Shown: positions 59,359 to 59,968 of the stretch, piece after piece
Position numbering within the stretch: position 1 is the first letter of the stretch
Layout: every line of letters starts with the position of its first letter
Made by a program: the position numbers and the translations under genes
The notes under the pieces: model-generated
The model's database searches: none
What the model saw: the letters and a program-made list of their open reading frames with translations, nothing else
What the model was told of the DNA's origin: nothing
DNA from: JBNJGT01 sp964473285
Lineage (GTDB): Archaea; Nanobdellota; Nanobdellia; Woesearchaeales; JACJVW01
Length of the DNA: 59,968 nt
Reading direction: 5' to 3'
Assembly (NCBI GenBank): GCA_964473285.1
Contig: CAYYOI010000004.1
Span: 1-59,968 of the forward strand

Positions 59359-59811
59359 CTATTTCTTACGTTTAACTCCGATGGTCTTGCTGCGCTTGTT
59401 CCTGAAATTGGACTTGGTACGCTGGCCACGGGTGGTGAGGCCTGCTGCTGCGCGTAAACCGCGGTAGCTCTTGATCTTTTGAAGGAACTTCAGATCGGAA
59501 GACTGGATATACTTTACATCGGTTGAAAGAAGATGCCTGTCTTCGCCGGTCTCGGGATCGCATCGCCTGTTGTAGAGCATCTCCGGGATGTGTCCGACCG
59601 GGCTCTTGATGATGTTGTTGAGCTGCTCAACCTCTGCATCTGAAAGGTCTCCTGTGTAGCGATCCTTGCTGATGCCTGCTGCCTTCAGGACAGCGTTTGA
59701 AAACATGAAGCTGATTCCTTTTATAAAGGTTAGAGCAGTATAGATATCTTTTTCACCTTTCAAATCGGTGTTCATGATCCGTACCAATTGCTTTCGTTTT
59801 TTTTCTGCCAT
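59359..59811 (-). CDS. rps13: Small subunit ribosomal protein S13 (uS13)
   Basis: 150 residues, archaeal type. R-I-M-N-T-D-L-K-G-E-K, A-L-T-F-I-K-G-I-S-F-M-F-S-N-A-V, Y-R-G-L-R-A-A-A-G-L-T-T-R-G-Q-R-T-K-S-N-F-R, then a Lys-rich tail T-I-G-V-K-R-K-K. First gene of the operon visible here; the ATG lacks a ribosome binding site, and a TATA-like box lies about 85 bases upstream. Confidence 0.96.
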   Translation of the reverse strand: MAEKKRKQLVRIMNTDLKGEKDIYTALTFIKGISFMFSNAVLKAAGISKDRYTGDLSDAEVEQLNNIIKSPVGHIPEMLYNRRCDPETGEDRHLLSTDVKYIQSSDLKFLQKIKSYRGLRAAAGLTTRGQRTKSNFRNKRSKTIGVKRKK

Positions 59812-59890
59812 TTTTAACTACCCTGAGAAATGAAGACCCTGGCGGCGCTCCATGGTGAAACTCGGGTTTATGTTTGGAGAAATTGGGTTC

Positions 59891-59903
59891 CTTTAAAAAT
59901 ATT
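59891..59903 (-). promoter_or_regulatory. Possible TATA box for the ribosomal operon
   Basis: Minus-strand AATATTTTTAAAG resembles the other boxes in this window (T/A TTTTTAAA). Initiation about 25 bases on would give a leader of roughly 55 nt before S13. The intervening 59812-59890 contains a 12-codon ATG frame (59822-59857) that I do not count as a gene. Sequence beyond 59910 shows nothing else recognisable. Confidence 0.4.
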
Positions 59904-59968
59904 GTGGTTTACAAGAGTTTTTCGAATAATATTAGTCTAGGCCTCTAGCCTATAGAAAGTGAAGAGAT

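Noticed and set aside
59822..59857. A 12-codon minus-strand frame before S13 as a leader peptide
   Set aside because: Too short, no ribosome binding site and no attenuator-like structure seen.
1..59968. CRISPR arrays, insertion sequences, integrases and attachment sites
   Set aside because: No direct repeat-spacer pattern, transposase motif or terminal inverted repeat pair was found by reading.

Overview
The window looks archaeal. The right end holds the archaeal gene order S13–S4–S11–rpoD–tRNA-Leu–L18e–L13–S9–rpoN, all on the minus strand. Operon-leading genes have TATA-like boxes centred about 26-27 bases before a start codon (leaderless transcripts), while internal genes have GGTGA-type ribosome binding sites and 1- or 4-base stop/start overlaps. 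The many Cys-rich secreted proteins, the C-G-D-G-x-C...C-P-x-D-C motifs and the very large surface genes recall DPANN lineages such as Woesearchaeota or Pacearchaeota. That placement is an inference, not proof.

Region 1 (about 1-44250, plus strand) is a four-gene, translationally coupled operon and the most unusual part. Gene 1 encodes a single polypeptide of about 11,780 residues: a signal peptide, a huge N-glycosylation-rich ectodomain (Cys modules, beta-propellers, Ig-like arrays, LamG, PKD, an alpha/alpha-toroid, NHL repeats, a Ser-rich linker, Cys knots), one transmembrane helix and a cytoplasmic HerA/FtsK-type P-loop ATPase. Gene 2 is a compact paralogue with the same Cys knot, stalk, membrane helix and ATPase but without the giant extension. 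Gene 3 is a cytoplasmic coiled-coil protein with a basic N-terminus. Gene 4 is an 1863-residue surface protein with Cys-paired helical-hairpin repeats, Ig-like stalk, one membrane helix and a 275-residue helical cytoplasmic tail. Together they look like a membrane-spanning machine that joins an enormous adhesive or sensing surface to an ATP-driven motor.

Region 2 (44290-49205, minus strand) holds more envelope genes: a lipoprotein, a membrane-anchored Cys-repeat protein and a secreted toroid protein in one operon; a polytopic membrane protein overlapping a winged-helix regulator; and a small anchored protein. A perfectly palindromic TATA box at 49226-49235 appears to serve two divergent leaderless genes. 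A VTT/DedA-like membrane protein follows on the plus strand (49258-49893).

Region 3 (49865-55408, minus strand) is a tight six-gene operon: inositol-1-phosphate synthase family, TatD-like hydrolase, xylose-isomerase-like TIM barrel, UbiA prenyltransferase, alkaline-phosphatase-superfamily enzyme and O-methyltransferase. Four of these match the components of the bacterial ebo cluster. The sugar-phosphate cyclase of ebo (EboD, dehydroquinate-synthase-like) seems to be replaced by the inositol phosphate synthase. A prenylated cyclitol-type metabolite is a reasonable hypothesis.

Region 4 (55460-59811, minus strand) is the ribosomal protein/RNA polymerase operon. A tRNA-Leu(GAG) abuts the rpoD stop codon with no spacer, and a PH-like membrane protein starts 5 nt after the tRNA. 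By eye, the surface genes are more AT-rich than the ribosomal operon. No CRISPR array, transposase or integrase was seen.
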